This document shows positions 1 to 11,985 of a stretch of 64,000 bases of DNA, piece after piece. The stretch comes from Codonopsis lanceolata. Its lineage: Eukaryota > Streptophyta > Magnoliopsida > Asterales > Campanulaceae. The stretch spans positions 86,926,049 to 86,990,048 of the forward strand of contig CM028380.1 in the NCBI GenBank assembly GCA_013146195.2. The letters are read 5' to 3'. Made by a program: the position numbers and the translations under genes. Positions within the stretch are counted from its first letter, which is position 1. Each line of letters starts with the position of its first letter. The notes beneath the pieces are model-generated. The model was not told the origin of the DNA. It worked only from the letters and a program-made list of their open reading frames with translations, and did no database searches.

Positions 1-793
1 AAACACAATCACTTTTTTATACCAACATAAAAAAGAGATATTAATTGTTTAGTATCTATCTTCCACAGTAAATCTATACTATAAAACAGGTTACGCGGTT
101 AAAAAAAAGTTAAAAAATTAATACCCTTGGTGTATGTGTTAAAAAAAAATTATATTTTAACGAAAGATTATTAATTGTATAAGGGCAAAGCTGGTTATCT
201 TTCTCAAATTTGTAATTTTGTTTGTATTAATAAAATTTAACAAGGTATCACCTCTGTTTTCTTAAATAAAATTACAAATAAAAGTTTTAATTTTTTTTCT
301 CCACCGTTGAATAATCATAATGTTTTAATTGATTATCGAGAGGTCTTTATTTTTAATTTGTTATTTTAGACTTTTTTGAAACATGATTAAAATATATATT
401 GATTTATTTAAATATTGACACCCTCCAGTACTGACATCCTCCCCTACTCGCGCCGTGCCATAGGCACGGACACAAAGACTAGTAGTTTAATATATGACTA
501 ACTATTTTGTGTGACTGTTTTACGGATTATAATTTATAAGATAGAGCTTCACTCTTTTCTAATTCAACTAATGAACATACGGTGAGATCCATCTTACAAA
601 AATACATGAAACGGTATTTTCTAAGGCTTTGTCTTAATATATTTTACATACACATTATCTAACAAGTATTATTTCTTAAATTGACAGAAAAAGGATTTAG
701 TATTGCACCATTAAAATAAGAGCCATGACCAAAAATACCAACAAAAACAAAAGAAAATTAAATGATAGTAGAAAAATATTTAATTCATTATTA
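1..793. other. AT-rich sequence without a gene
   Basis: Apart from the Helitron end at 452-482, I see no reading frame with coding character, RNA gene or recognisable transposon domain here. Composition is strongly AT-rich with short poly-A and poly-T runs. Confidence 0.5.
452..482 (+). mobile_element. Helitron 3' terminus
   Basis: A perfect hairpin (CCGTGCC-ATA-GGCACGG, 452-468) is followed 10 bases later by CTAG (479-482) and a T. Hairpin plus CTRR before a host T is the standard 3' end of a plant Helitron. The 5' end is not identified and probably lies left of the window, so only the terminus is claimed. Confidence 0.55.
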
Positions 794-1038
794 AGGTCTC
801 GTTTGGTGCAGCGTTTTGAAAATACGATTTTTTTTTCTTATAAATATGTCTAAAAACTATTTCAAAATGTTATTTTTATAAACAGAGTAGTTGTAAAGAC
901 GACATATTTTTAAAGCGCTTCAAATTGGAGTGTTTTAAAATGTTGTAAATTTTTAAAACACTAAATTGAAATACTTTTAAAGAGAAAAATCTCCATTTTT
1001 GACCAGTGTTTTAGTCAAAATGCTTCACCAAACAAGCA
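794..1038. mobile_element. Tourist-like MITE (PIF/Harbinger type)
   Basis: A 245-bp AT-rich non-coding element. The left end reads AGGTCTCGTTTGGTGCAG and the right end reads CTTCACCAAACAAGCA, which are imperfect terminal inverted repeats. Both ends are flanked by TTA (791-793 and 1039-1041), the target duplication expected for PIF/Harbinger MITEs. Confidence 0.55.
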
Positions 1039-1506
1039 TTAAATTACTATCTTGTGACTTTTTTTAGTCAACCAAACCAGTTGTTCAATTAAATTTGAGG
1101 TATATGTTCTTAATTTTTTCAAATTCATATTACAACTACTTGTTTTATGATTTTGAAAAAATAAAAAAATATCCATCGAATTCACATTTGAAAAATAATC
1201 AGGTTGACTCAAAATATTCAAGCATGACAATAGTTTAGGAACGGGTGGAGTAATGAAAGCAATGGAAAAAGTAATCTATTTCTTAACTTAAAAGAAAGAA
1301 AAAGAAGGAGCTACCTACACACTTGTTGATTCATACATTCAGGAAAAGGAAAAAACAATAATCCAACATTAGTAATTCAAAATCTCAGGGACAAAATGTC
1401 TCAAAAACCAAAGAGTTTACCTTTGCCAAAGTGATAAGTTAATCCGTAGAATATATAGCAACATCCTGTCACTAGGTCCTTAAGTAACGTGATCTAACGC
1501 AATGTT

Positions 1507-1756
1507 GGGGTAGCAATAAGTTGCACGACACGATAGTACGAATCAACACGACACGATTATAAAACATGATGACAGAGACAAATGACACGATAAGCTCAGC
1601 ACGACACGACACAACACGAAACACAACACAAAAGACACGAAATTGTAAATATATTCAAAATAACATTTATTTTTATATTATAATCAAATAAGATATATAA
1701 TATGAAAACACGATATTGAGGTACGAACACGACACGATAACATGAATTGCCACCCC
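1507..1756. mobile_element. MITE with GGGGTGGCAA inverted termini
   Basis: About 250 bp, bounded by GGGGTAGCAATAAGTTG and CATGAATTGCCACCCC, which are inverted copies of each other. The interior is full of degenerate ACGACACGA motifs in both orientations. This matches a widespread plant non-autonomous DNA transposon, probably hAT-type. I could not find a clean 8-bp target duplication, so the superfamily is inferred. Confidence 0.5.
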
Positions 1757-1799
1757 TTGCCACCAATCATATACTAACATGTAAAGTGATATTACGAGT

Positions 1800-2690
1800 A
1801 GTATCGCAATCTAAATTTACAGAGCTTTGTTTATTTTAATTAAGTGAATTGTCACATAATATTAACATGACTGATAACGTGATATAATATTCTTACTAAA
1901 ATAAATTTTTCCAAAGCATACAAATCTAGTCCATTAGCAAATAATTTTCCAATCAAATCCCTTGATCTTAAAACATTAATGTTCTTTATTAATTCGGTTT
2001 ATTGTTTTCGCTTATATTTGTATTTAAACGTAAATAATATAAAAAATAATGACTGTAAAAACTAATGAAGATTAATATTATATATCAAAATATATCGAAC
2101 TACAATGCTTATTGCAAAATTAATAATTGAAATCTGCCAACAAATACAACAATTTTCGAATAGATTCATGACTTTCAATGTTGCAAAATTAATAATTGAA
2201 CTCTGTCAAGAAATACTGAAAAGTTAAAATAGTCGTTCAAGATGAGATCAGTAAAATGGATGCATGAGAGATCGAAGTCTAGACATGAGTCAAACTCAAG
2301 AAATAATTCATCTTGAGAAATCTTCATTGATCAGCTCCATGTGGTTGTTTATCATCAAGTTCATTCTCATGTTTTATCATCAAGTTCATAAAGATGAAGG
2401 AAGAAAATGATGGTTTTTTTTTTATTTAAAATTGGTATGCATTCGAAAATCATAAAGCTTAAGAATAAATTTGATGATAAACAATGACTAGAAATAAAAC
2501 ATTTTGAGAGAGTTATATTGTTGTTATGAATAGAAGGAAAAAATGACAGAAATATTTAAAGACAAAATAAGGAAAAAGAAGTGTTTTTGTCATTTAATTT
2601 TGTCAGTTGATATACGTGTTGGATAGTTTGCTTCTTTTTAATTCTGATTGGTGATACGTTATTGATATTTATATACATCGATACAAAATA
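1800..2690. other. AT-rich intergenic stretch
   Basis: No coding frame and no recognisable transposon ends. The phrase TTGCAAAATTAATAATTGAA recurs near 2115 and 2183, a small local duplication. Otherwise nothing is supported. Confidence 0.4.
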
Positions 2691-2699
2691 ATTATTTTA

Positions 2700-4005
2700 T
2701 TATTTTATAAAATTGATAATTTTGCACCGCGATATATAAACATATGAACTGCGATGCAAAAACATATAAACCGCGGTACATCCAATCATTTGTAGCGTGT
2801 CTCTTGCTCATTAAGGGTTACATCAGTCTTTTGACGTTCAAATTTGACTTTTTCCAGTTTAAAAAAAAAAAAGAAATGGTACTTAAGCGATCATAAACTT
2901 GAGAAAGTTGACCGGCCCGAATTTCACCCAAGTTTCTAATCATTAAAATACCCTCACTCTTTTTTCAACTAAAAAGGTCAGTTTTGGTTGCAAAATGACT
3001 GCAATACCATTAATGAACCATAGGCGCGCTACGGGGGTCATTATTTTTGCACTGCAATTCATCAATTTTATTTCATTAATTTTTGCACCGCGGTTAAATA
3101 GTTTAATTGTCTAGTTTAAGTGTACAACGATTCATCAATTTTATTGCATTAATTTTGCACCGCGGTTCAATAATTTAACTGTCTAATCTAATTGCACTGC
3201 GGATCATCAATTTTATTCAGTGTTCTAAAACTCTCCGCCTAGCTCCGCCTAGGCCGGGCGCCTAGGCGCTAGGCCCCTCTCTACCGCCGCGACTTTCTTA
3301 GTCGCCGCCTAATCGACCAAGTCGGTACCTATGTTACCGGTCTGTCATATAGATAGAAGAAAGAAGAAAAAAAAAAGATGAAGAAGAAGGGGACTGTCTC
3401 GAGACTCATAATTTAGATTGAGAAGGGATTAGGGAGGATATGTTAGATTGTGGGTTGTAGGGACAGTAGGTAGGTGGAGTAATTTTTTGTTTTGTTTTTA
3501 GTTCTAAACTTGGCTGGTTTATTGCTTTGGGGTTGTTGAGAATTGAGATTAAAGGTAGGTTTATATATTTTTGTTCATTTTACAAATATAGACAAGTGTT
3601 TGATAAAATGACAAACATAAAAAAATTAAATTTTTAGTCAATATGTTTGATCTTTTGATGTAAATTATCAAAAAATGGTAATTATGCCTTAATTCTAGGC
3701 CCCGCCTAGGCCCCGATTACGCTCCGACTAGTCCCCTAGGCGCTAGTATGCCGCTTAGCGGCCGCCTAACGATTTTTAGAACCTTGATTTTATTACATTA
3801 ATTTTTGCACCGCGGTTCAATAGTTCAACTGCCTAGTCTAATTGCACCGCGGTTCATCAAATTTATTTCATTAAATTTTGCACCGCGATCCAATAGTTTA
3901 GCTGTCTAGTCTAAATACACCGCGGTTTATCAATTTTATTGCATTAATTTTGCACTGTGATTCAATAGTTTAACTGCTTAGTCTAATTACACCATGGTTC
4001 AAAAT
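2700..4005. repeat. Degenerate tandem repeat with CCGCGG motif, split by a MITE
   Basis: Units of roughly 75 bp contain ATTTTGCACCGCGGTTCAAT followed by TAGTTTAACTGTCTAGTC and CATCAATTTTATT. They run from about 3040 to 3218 and resume at 3787 to about 4000, with weaker copies from about 2720. The array is interrupted by the inserted element at 3219-3786. Each unit carries the palindrome ACCGCGGT or a decayed form of it. Confidence 0.6.
3219..3786. mobile_element. Non-autonomous Mutator-like element inserted in the tandem repeat
   Basis: 568 bp bounded by inverted termini (left AGTGTTCTAAAACTC, right GATTTTTAGAACCTTG). GC-rich CGCCTAGGCG motifs lie just inside both ends and the core is AT-rich. 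Flanks read ATTTTATTC on the left and ATTTTATTA on the right, a near-perfect 9-bp target duplication, pointing to the Mutator superfamily. The insertion clearly splits a pre-existing tandem array. Confidence 0.55.
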
Positions 4006-4338
4006 CGTAATGAAATAGACGATGTCCTCAGTCTTCTTCTTCCTTCTCCTCCATTGTAAGCCTTCTTATTCTTCTCCCTTCGCCTTCGTCACTACTGTGA
4101 AAATTATCAAACTCAACACATTTTCATTAAAGTTTCGTAGTTAATGATTCAAAAAACTCGTTTACCTTTCAGGGGCGTTGCTCCCAAACCTCTACAAAGA
4201 GGCGCTGCCCCTTCGAACCCTGTGACCTAACCAGGCAGGTTGATCCCTATTTCGTTGCCTAACAATGGTGATTTTCGAATCCAAAGTGTATAGTCATAGC
4301 TATTAAAGAAGACGATGACATTTTTGAAACAATATTTC

Positions 4339-4465
4339 GAAAAGTGGCTCAGTGGTAGACATGGGGCTTCACAATGTGTGAGGTCTCAGGTTCGATCCCT
4401 TCCCATGCCTCCCTTAGGAGGAAAAAAATGGTTTTTTTCGGTTGAAAAAAAAAACACTAGACTGG
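4339..4465 (+). mobile_element. tRNA-derived SINE
   Basis: An A-box-like GTGGCTCAGTGGTAGA near 4343 and a B-box GGTTCGATCC near 4390 are spaced as in a tRNA gene and are followed by an A-rich then T-rich tail. The sequence between the boxes does not close into a full cloverleaf, so I read it as a SINE head and not a functional tRNA gene. Confidence 0.55.
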
Positions 4466-4678
4466 AAAGGTTAAAAATTTCAAAAAGTGGATCGCGACCC
4501 GAATTCCACCCTTACATATCTGTCATAATTGCTAGGAAAGAAAACGTCTCCAATTTCTAAGCCTGTTAGATTTTTTAATAAATTCATTAAAACTTGACTT
4601 GCCTTGAAACATGCATTTGACTTGAAAAGGTTCTATGCATTAAATGTACGGTAGATTTAATTTATATCTATGTAATAT

Positions 4679-4936
4679 TGTGAGAGCCCCGTTTTGCGCC
4701 CTCTCGCTACTGAAAAGCGGACGACGTCAAAATATTGAAATGTGTGGAATACACTCGGCCTGGTCGTGGACTTAAAAAATGTGTTTACAGAGTAGCATTT
4801 CTATTTTAAGGTTAAACAAAAAAAAAACCAAAAATACCAGAAAATATGGGTTCGAATGCTAATTTATGAGTTTGGAAGTGGTTAGGCACCCAACTCGCTC
4901 TTTCGGTATCAAAATAGGTTTTTGACTAAAAATGTT

Positions 4937-5006
<70 letters not shown>

Positions 5007-5401
5007 CAACGAATTGTTATATAAACTATTTATAGAGAAATAATACCAGCGTAATGACTTATTTTATATTTATATATACATATATATAACGGAATTAAAT
5101 AGGAATGAAAATAGTAAATTTAGTACTTATCTCATGAAGCGTGAGGGTTGATAAAACAATTCGGGGCGCGACCTAGAGCTTTTTTTACGCGGCGACAGGA
5201 TCTGTGGGCGCGGTGCCCCGACCTGTTTTCCAGCAATTTTTTGTTCCATTCTCCCCCTTGCTGTTATCGTTTGTCATTTTAAGCCTTTTCAAGTTCCTTA
5301 ATACTTGGACCCCCTGAAACATAACGTTTGTTAGTCCTTTTTGGCTAGAAAAGACATTTTTTAGGATGTTTTAAATATGATACGAAATTGGGGTGTCTAC
5401 A
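4679..5401 (-). mobile_element. LTR of a Tat/Ogre-type Ty3/gypsy element (minus strand)
   Basis: Read on the minus strand, this LTR begins TGTAGACACCCCAATTTCG at 5401 and ends GGGGCTCTCACA at 4679. The same start and a related end occur in the plus-strand LTR at 32961-34351, so the two belong to one family. It is immediately preceded on the minus strand by a purine-rich tract (TTGAGAGGTTC). An (AT)n array at 4940-5005 has expanded inside it. Confidence 0.65.
4940..5005. repeat. (AT)n microsatellite
   Basis: A pure AT dinucleotide run of about 33 units inside the minus-strand LTR. Confidence 0.95.
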
Positions 5402-5858
5402 GAACCTCTCAATGATGAAGTTTATAGGTAAACGAGAATTTACGAGTAAACAAACATTGTTGATAAGAATAGACTCCCTAATTTCGAGAAAACCTCTCAT
5501 GTTGTCATGCAAATATTTTATGTTGTGATGATCACACCTACCGGAATAGGCTACTTACGTATCCTTTATGAAATGAATTAAACCGATCGTAGTTCGTTTG
5601 CTGGGGGAAACTTTTGAAGTTATATAAAACGAAAAACATTTGTGATGAAAATATTTCGCGATGCAACAATTTATGATGCAGCAGTTTTATGCGATACAAC
5701 AGTTTATGATGTAACAGTTCATGATGCTAACAATATATGATGCAGTAGTATATTGGTTTTGTATTGTGATGATTGTGCCTACCGGAATAGGCTACCTACG
5801 TATCCCTTTCAAGAATAAGACTGATCTTAGTTCGGTGCAAAAACAAGTATCCTACATT

Positions 5859-5860
<2 letters not shown>
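5402..5860 (-). mobile_element. 3' internal region of the same Tat-type element
   Basis: On the minus strand this holds two diverged copies of a block reading GGATACGTAGGTAGCC then TATTCCGGTAGGC, also found upstream of the LTR at 32961. It is the non-coding 3' end of the internal region, with tandem ATGATGCAACAGTT-like units near 5650-5745. No pol domain remains. Confidence 0.55.

Positions 5861-5861
<1 letters not shown>

Positions 5862-5906
<45 letters not shown>
5862..5906. repeat. (TA)n microsatellite
   Basis: An uninterrupted TA run of about 22 units. Confidence 0.95.
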
Positions 5907-5909
<3 letters not shown>

Positions 5910-5961
5910 TGGTGAGGAACATTATGGTTGTATCAACTCACCATCTTTTGTTTAATATCAA

Positions 5962-6000
5962 CTAGCTTTACATCCGTGCGTTAAACACACGTTATATATA
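5962..6000 (-). mobile_element. Helitron 3' terminus (minus strand)
   Basis: CTAG at 5962-5965, preceded by A, is followed by CATCCGTGCGTTAAACACACG. Read on the minus strand this is a degenerate hairpin followed by CTAG before T, matching the ends at 39265 and 56982. The opposite end was not located; AT-rich sequence continues to the microsatellite at 6478. Confidence 0.5.
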
Positions 6001-6473
6001 TTTTTCAATCAATCAAATTATACATGAAAAGAATAAATAAAAGAGAATTGTTGATATATATATAATTGTAAAACTAATATCATGATTAAAAACTTTAACG
6101 ATAATAAATAAAATAAACAAATAATTGTAATGTAAATATTGTGAGTTCGATGTACATAATTGAAATTATTATAACACATCGATTAAGAAAAGGTAAAATT
6201 ATTAATAGAGAATACAATAAATAAATAAAATATTTTATAAATTTTAGATTTTTTTTAAATACAACATTTGTCATTAAATATATGCAATTACTACTACGGT
6301 CACTATGATTAAATATGTACAATTACTAATTTATTAAATAAAAATGCACAAATGTATTAAAATATTAATATAATTTTTTTATTTGTTAGTTCGTGTGTAT
6401 GAAAATTAAACACATAATTAAAATGTAAGGATAAAAATATAAGTGAATTTAATTCTTTCTTATTACATGAATG

Positions 6474-6477
<4 letters not shown>

Positions 6478-6559
<82 letters not shown>
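6478..6559. repeat. (AT)n microsatellite
   Basis: A pure AT run of about 41 units, the longest such dinucleotide array in the window. Confidence 0.95.
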
Positions 6560-6561
<2 letters not shown>

Positions 6562-6589
6562 AATACATCTTTAAACGAATATATATTTG

Positions 6590-7180
6590 TTAGATAATAA
6601 AAATTGCACAACTAATTCAAATGACGACAAACCAAAGAAAAACGACTCAAATTACTTACTTCCTATGGTCATCCCTCCCCCAAAATGACCAAAATATGCC
6701 CGACTCAAAAACTCTTTCATTAATAGTGTCACCCAAATGAAGTGACACTGATAATATATGTACTTAATTATTACAACTATATATGTAAATATTTAAGCTA
6801 AATTCAATAAACTATGAAATAGACATTTAAACTATGATTGCTCTTAATTCATTGTACTTTTCATAGAGTATGATACTCGCTATTTATATACACAGAGTCA
6901 TCAGACATGTTCCCAAAGCAATTAGACTACGATTTACTTGTTCATATTCATCCTCACTTTTCTACAATGTCAACGAGGGAAAATGGAATCCGGTAATAAT
7001 GATGTTGTCACCTCTCACCATGATCATGTTGATCTTTAAAAGTACATTCATCCAACATGTCATAACTGATGCTACTACTTTTTTTTTAAAGGTTGGAGGG
7101 GACATAAACCTTACTTCAACCCTTACTTTTTAATATTTTAATGCGTTGAAAGGCTACAATTATCGATATATGATGCCTTT
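6590..7180. other. AT-rich stretch without recognisable features
   Basis: Only short frames with no recognisable domain; a poly-T run lies at 7079. Nothing else is supported. Confidence 0.4.
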
Positions 7181-7189
7181 GGTGTGGCT

Positions 7190-7470
7190 AGAACAAATGG
7201 ATGTTTTGGGGCTTGAACACCCGACCTAGAGTCGATGCACGAGCAACTAAATGGGTGGCTTGAACAACAACGTTGCCTCTAAATGATGAACCCCGACCTT
7301 TATAGGTAAACGAACAACGTTGCCTCTAAAGAAACTTGAACCCCGACCTTCTATTGAAAGTTGTAATAGATTCCTACTAATTTTGTCGAGACTTGAACAC
7401 CCGACCTCTCATGTGTCATGCTATGGTTGGTTGATGCTACTAATTTTGTCGGTGAAATTACTTGGTTATA
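7190..7470 (-). repeat. Repeated tRNA-like (SINE-related) segments
   Basis: The phrase CTTGAACACCCGACCT occurs near 7213 and 7391, with related forms near 7290 and 7337. Its complement contains a B-box-like GGTGTTCAAGC, so these may be broken SINE heads on the minus strand. The local duplication is seen; the SINE origin is inferred. Confidence 0.3.
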
Positions 7471-7499
7471 CGCAACAAAAGTGGTCACATAGCATCTAT

Positions 7500-8145
7500 G
7501 GCTGAGTAATGTTTGTTGAATAAAATAGACATGTCGATAAGGATCCATAATTGTATCAAATTATATTTCACTATGTACTTGTTCTTTAGCTTCTATGGAT
7601 ATAATTTGTCTTAACAAAACTCACAAGTAAATTAATATCAATATAGGAAGATCTTATAGTATAATAAGTTTTAAAATTGTTATTCTTGTTTTCCTTGCAT
7701 ATTGGTAAAAAGAGAAAAGACATTGCCTCTTAGATTGATGGTATTTAATTTCTTAATAGCTTTTTATGTTTTTTTATTTACTTATCAATACTTGTATATG
7801 TGTTCATATATAAATATAATCATTATTTTGTAATTAGTTACGGTGGTTATCTAGGTCTTGATAAGCTAGCAATATATGATAAGCAAATTACATTTTTCAT
7901 TATATATATTTCCTATTTTTGTAAGTGCATTTTGAAGGGATCTTGCTATATATGGATGTGCTAATTATTTTTGTCATTATATATAGGAAATGTAACAAAA
8001 CAAAGTATTTCAATTTCCAATATCATGTTAATTAAATGATTAGTATAAAAATTAAGAAAAATGTAATAAAACAAAGTGTTTCAACTTCCAATGCATATTT
8101 GTGTTTACATTTATGGAAAACATTTAGGCGGGAAAATCACGATTG

Positions 8146-8192
<47 letters not shown>

Positions 8193-9113
8193 GAGGGTAT
8201 GACTCTTGATTTCATGAAGACTTTTTGTATTCTAACAATTAACTAATAATAATACTTGGTAATAATTAATATAATAAGGGTTATTATGATATAGGTATAT
8301 ATATTAGCATAAGTATTTTAGCTAAAGACTTCTTCAGAACAACATTTGCTAAAAACTATAACTAATTGGATCAAGAATTTGAAGAGTTTGATAGTGTGTA
8401 TTTAAGACTTTAAGTTGACAAAAATTAATGTCAATAGAAGGGGGAATGACCTTTTGCTAATATAGATCTCTAAATTTGAGCATTTTATTGATACATGCAT
8501 GAGCTCATGAGTGATTGAACATATCTTCATTTGACGATTTCTTTTCCACTCTTCGTTCTTACGTTTTGTCGGCTAGCATGGTGGTCGTGATAGAGGAGTT
8601 TTGTGTACTTCACTTTAATTTTTATTTTTATTTTCTAATGCAAATTCTCTTACTCGGGGAGCCCATTCTCCAAGAGACAATTGCATTCTTCCCCCAACTT
8701 TTGATCAGGTAGAGACATCACTAGAGAATTCTTTTTTTTTCGCCTTACTCCTCATACCATAGTTAGATTTTTCAGTTTTCTTGACCATATTGATTAAATA
8801 TGACTCTTTTAAACTTTATTTGTGGGATTATAATTTTCTAGATTTATTTTAGGTTTCTATTATATATATGGGTTGTGGTTCTTGATTAATTTTTTTGTTA
8901 TAATAGTATTTTTTTTATTTTGGCTTTAATTTTTGATATTTGATATTTGTTTTTTGATTTTGATTTTGGTTTTGGTTTTGGTTTTGGTTTTGGCTTTGAT
9001 TTTTGTATTTTCCATCTACTTGGGTGATAATATATTGTTTTTAATTGATTGTGATCTTTAGTTTTCACATTGATTTTAGTTTTGTTTTGATTTTTGTATA
9101 AGTTTTTATAGTA
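7500..9113. other. AT-rich intergenic DNA with two simple repeats
   Basis: A (TA)n array runs from 8147 to 8189. Near 8958-8995 a (GGTTTT)n-like tract gives rise to Lys-Pro repeats in the complementary frame. No gene or clear transposon end was found. Confidence 0.5.
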
Positions 9114-11438
9114 CTTCCTCCGTCCCTGAATTATCGTTCTCATTTTCTTTTTCGTCCGTCCCAAAATAATTGTCCAGTTTGAAACTTACATTTTTAGAAC
9201 ATCACTTTTACCACTTTTACCTTTACCTTTTCACTTTACTTTAATTATGGGTCAAATACGCATGAGCTTTAAATAAAACTACACATTAAACCAATATAAA
9301 TAATAAAGTCAATTGTTTTTTCTTAAGATTACCCTGTCAGATCAAGTAATAAAGTTCGTAAGTACAAGTCGATCCCACGAGGAATGCGCGTAATTCTCAC
9401 TCACACTAAAAAATAGATTAAATAACAATTATGCCAATTTTAAATAATTACAAATATTTGATCGTTAAAATTAGTTAACCTATTAAATTATTAAATATTT
9501 AAAATCAAAAGGATATAAACAACCTAAGAAATCAATTAAATTAATTAAACTAAAGCAGGTGAAGTTTGGTATGCAATGCAATTTACAATTTTTTTGTGAT
9601 TGATCATCATAAAATCTCACAATATAATAGGAACACATTATTTCTAGTCTAGCTGTTTTAATTTAATCCTCTTGATTGCTTTTATTTAACTCAAGTTTTG
9701 GTAGTCGGACATTTTTTATTGTGTACTATCGCATATAGCAAATCTAGCTGCTACGAGCTCATATCATCGCAACACATAACACATGGGAGAAAATAACTGT
9801 GTACATCCAAATACCATCTACGCACGATCTCCTTTACTTAAAAACTACTATTGAAAGTATTTATTTTATAATAAATATTATCATCTTTTTTTTTGCGTAT
9901 CCTATCATTCTAGAGATCAAACCGATCTAATGGTTCGTTACACCATTAAAAGCATTAAGAACACACAATAATAATGAGCGCATGGGTAATTTCACAACCG
10001 TGTAAGAAACTCTCTATATTTTTCTACAATTCATGTTGGTAGCGAGACAACTAAAATTGGTTAGGTTTTTACTACTCCTCGCTCTTATAGTCAACCCTAA
10101 CCTCCCGACCTCGCGAATGGCTAAGGTGGTTCGATCGTGTCAAACCTAGTCTCATTTTGGCTATCTGGTGTGTCACAAAACACCAACTATTAAATTGATT
10201 GGTCCGAAATATAAAGGTTGCTCTCGCGGATCCTAAATATTTCTAAAATTATTTAATTATTGCCCAGATAATTAAAAGCATTAATTTCACAAAATAATAA
10301 CCAACATGATTGTGTACTAAATAAAGAGATAAATTAAATTAAAACACTACATTTAACATAAAAAAATAATTGCATTTCCATAAATATTTTAAGCACAAAC
10401 CAAATCAACAATTACAAAATAAATCATCTCAAGAAAATACAACAATATATCAAAAGATAGATTGAAAGAATTAAACCAAATGTTGCTTGAATCCGGGGTT
10501 GAAATCTTTTGCAATTGCGTCCTTGGCCCTTGATTTGAAGCTCCAAACCTTCAATGGTGATCAATCATTAGAGATTTGGTGAGAAAATGAGATGAAATGG
10601 GGTTGATGCCCCGTTTAGGGCTTATGCCCGTAAATGGGGGCTTTTAATCTCAAAATGATGGCTGCCTGGATTTAATTGGGGAAGGCAGTTGAGAGGCCGG
10701 ACAAACAGGGGCAAAATAGATAGTTCATATAGGAATTGGGGGCTGAAAGGGAAAGAAAAATGGAGATGGGTCGCGGCTGGGAGGTGGGCTATCCAGGAGA
10801 AAGGGATCGGGTCAACCCGGCTAAAAGTGGGTGAGAGATGAGTGAGGAAATGGGTTGGATAGGCGGGTGATTGGGCTGGAGGGGTATGGATACACGCGGG
10901 TCATACCCCGGATCCATGAACTGCACGCGGATCGCGCTAAGGAAGCTAAACGCCACGTGGCGCCAAAGAAGAACTCGACAACGCATTATTTGGCTTCCCT
11001 TCATTTTATGTTTCTTGCTCCGGTGCCCCTAGAGTTTCTAACTTTTGCGTCGCTTTCCAGCCCTCTTCCATCTCTTCAGATTGGTCCTTTGTTAGTTCTA
11101 GCAGCCACCGTTAGCCTCTGTTAGCCTCCTTTTGCTAGGGAATCTTGACGGACTTAACGGACATTGACCAAATACTTTTCAAATTAACTTTTAAACCCGG
11201 AATTATCTCGAACTTCGTGCTAAATACCATATAAAAGCTCGATTATGCGTGAAAACTTGCATTACGCACAAAAACACAAATAATAATATTTCCAAAGCAT
11301 AATTAATTCAAAAATAGCACAAAATAACAGCAAATTCCCGGAAAAATTAGTGGAAATCTTGTGCTCATCACAAATCAATTGTTTTTTCTTAATTAGTACG
11401 CCAGGTTAATTAGGACGATAATTTAGGGACGGAGGGAG
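9114..11438. mobile_element. Stowaway MITE split by a 2-kb insertion
   Basis: The left terminus CTTCCTCCGTCCCTGAATTA starts after TA (9112-9113). The inverted right terminus TAATTTAGGGACGGAGGGAG ends before TA (11439-11440). Both are Stowaway (Tc1/mariner) termini with the TA target duplication. MITE sequence covers about 9114-9327 and 11374-11438; the rest is a later insertion. Intact relatives of about 255 bp lie at 28693 and 28966, which gives the expected size before insertion. Confidence 0.75.
9328..11373. mobile_element. Unclassified 2-kb insert in the Stowaway, with ~18-bp target duplication
   Basis: The stretch TCAATTGTTTTTTCTTAA is present on both sides (about 9309-9326 and 11375-11392), as expected of a target-site duplication. 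The insert starts near CAAGTCGATCCCACGAGGAA and ends near CTTGTGCTCATCA. It has no long frame and no recognisable transposase or reverse transcriptase. The right third (10480-11150) is markedly GC-richer. A diverged copy of its left part lies at 11445-11730, and a structurally similar segment spans about 61190-62435. Confidence 0.5.
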
Positions 11439-11444
11439 TATTGG

Positions 11445-11730
11445 TTTTTGTTTACTCCTCCCATTATTTAAGTTATTAAAAATAGATTAAATAACAATTA
11501 GCCAATTTTAAATGGAATTACAAATTATTTTATTAGATTAAATGTTAGTTAACCTATTATAAATGTGATTTTATATTATTTAACGTATCAAAAAAGGATA
11601 TTACAAATCATTTAAAGAAAGAAAAGTTAGATTTATAATTAATTAAAAAATTAACGTATTGAAGTATTGAATATGCAATGTCATATTTACCCATTTTCTT
11701 TGTGATTGATCATCATAACAATCCCACAAT
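11445..11730. repeat. Diverged second copy of the insert's left part, upstream of the gene
   Basis: Shared blocks with 9405-9620 include AATAGATTAAATAACAATTA, AGTTAACCTATT and GTGATTGATCATCATAA in the same order. The right part is lost. This places old transposon sequence directly in the promoter region of the strictosidine synthase-like gene. Confidence 0.55.
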
Positions 11731-11893
11731 CACTAATAGTAGAAGATATTAATCATTTTGGCTTCAAATCATTCGTAAGTCATCCTTGTAAGATCAAATT
11801 TCATGTTATAAAAACACCGATTAAAATAATAAGAATGCTTACGGACAAGATTCATTTGTGTGATAAACGATTTGCTCAATCATTTTGACTACA

Positions 11894-11900
11894 TATAAAT
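11894..11900 (+). promoter_or_regulatory. Candidate TATA box of the strictosidine synthase-like gene
   Basis: TATAAAT lies 86-92 bases upstream of the start codon at 11986. That spacing suits transcription starting near 11925 and a leader of about 60 bases. The position fits, but there is no transcript evidence. Confidence 0.35.
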
Positions 11901-11985
11901 TGTCCCCCCCATGTTATTCAGGTCAAAATGCATTTGAACTTTTTAGACTAAATTGAGGGGGAGAGAGAGTTTGACTGGCCAAGCT

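Noticed and set aside
4343..4405. tRNA gene
   Set aside because: A and B boxes are present, but the acceptor stem does not pair and an A/T-rich tail follows, so a SINE is the better call.
5721..6611. Tyr-Ile repeat frames
   Set aside because: They are translations of AT microsatellites.
8958..8995. Interstitial telomere-like tract (GGTTTT)
   Set aside because: The unit is not the plant telomere TTTAGGG and the run is short, so it is a simple repeat.
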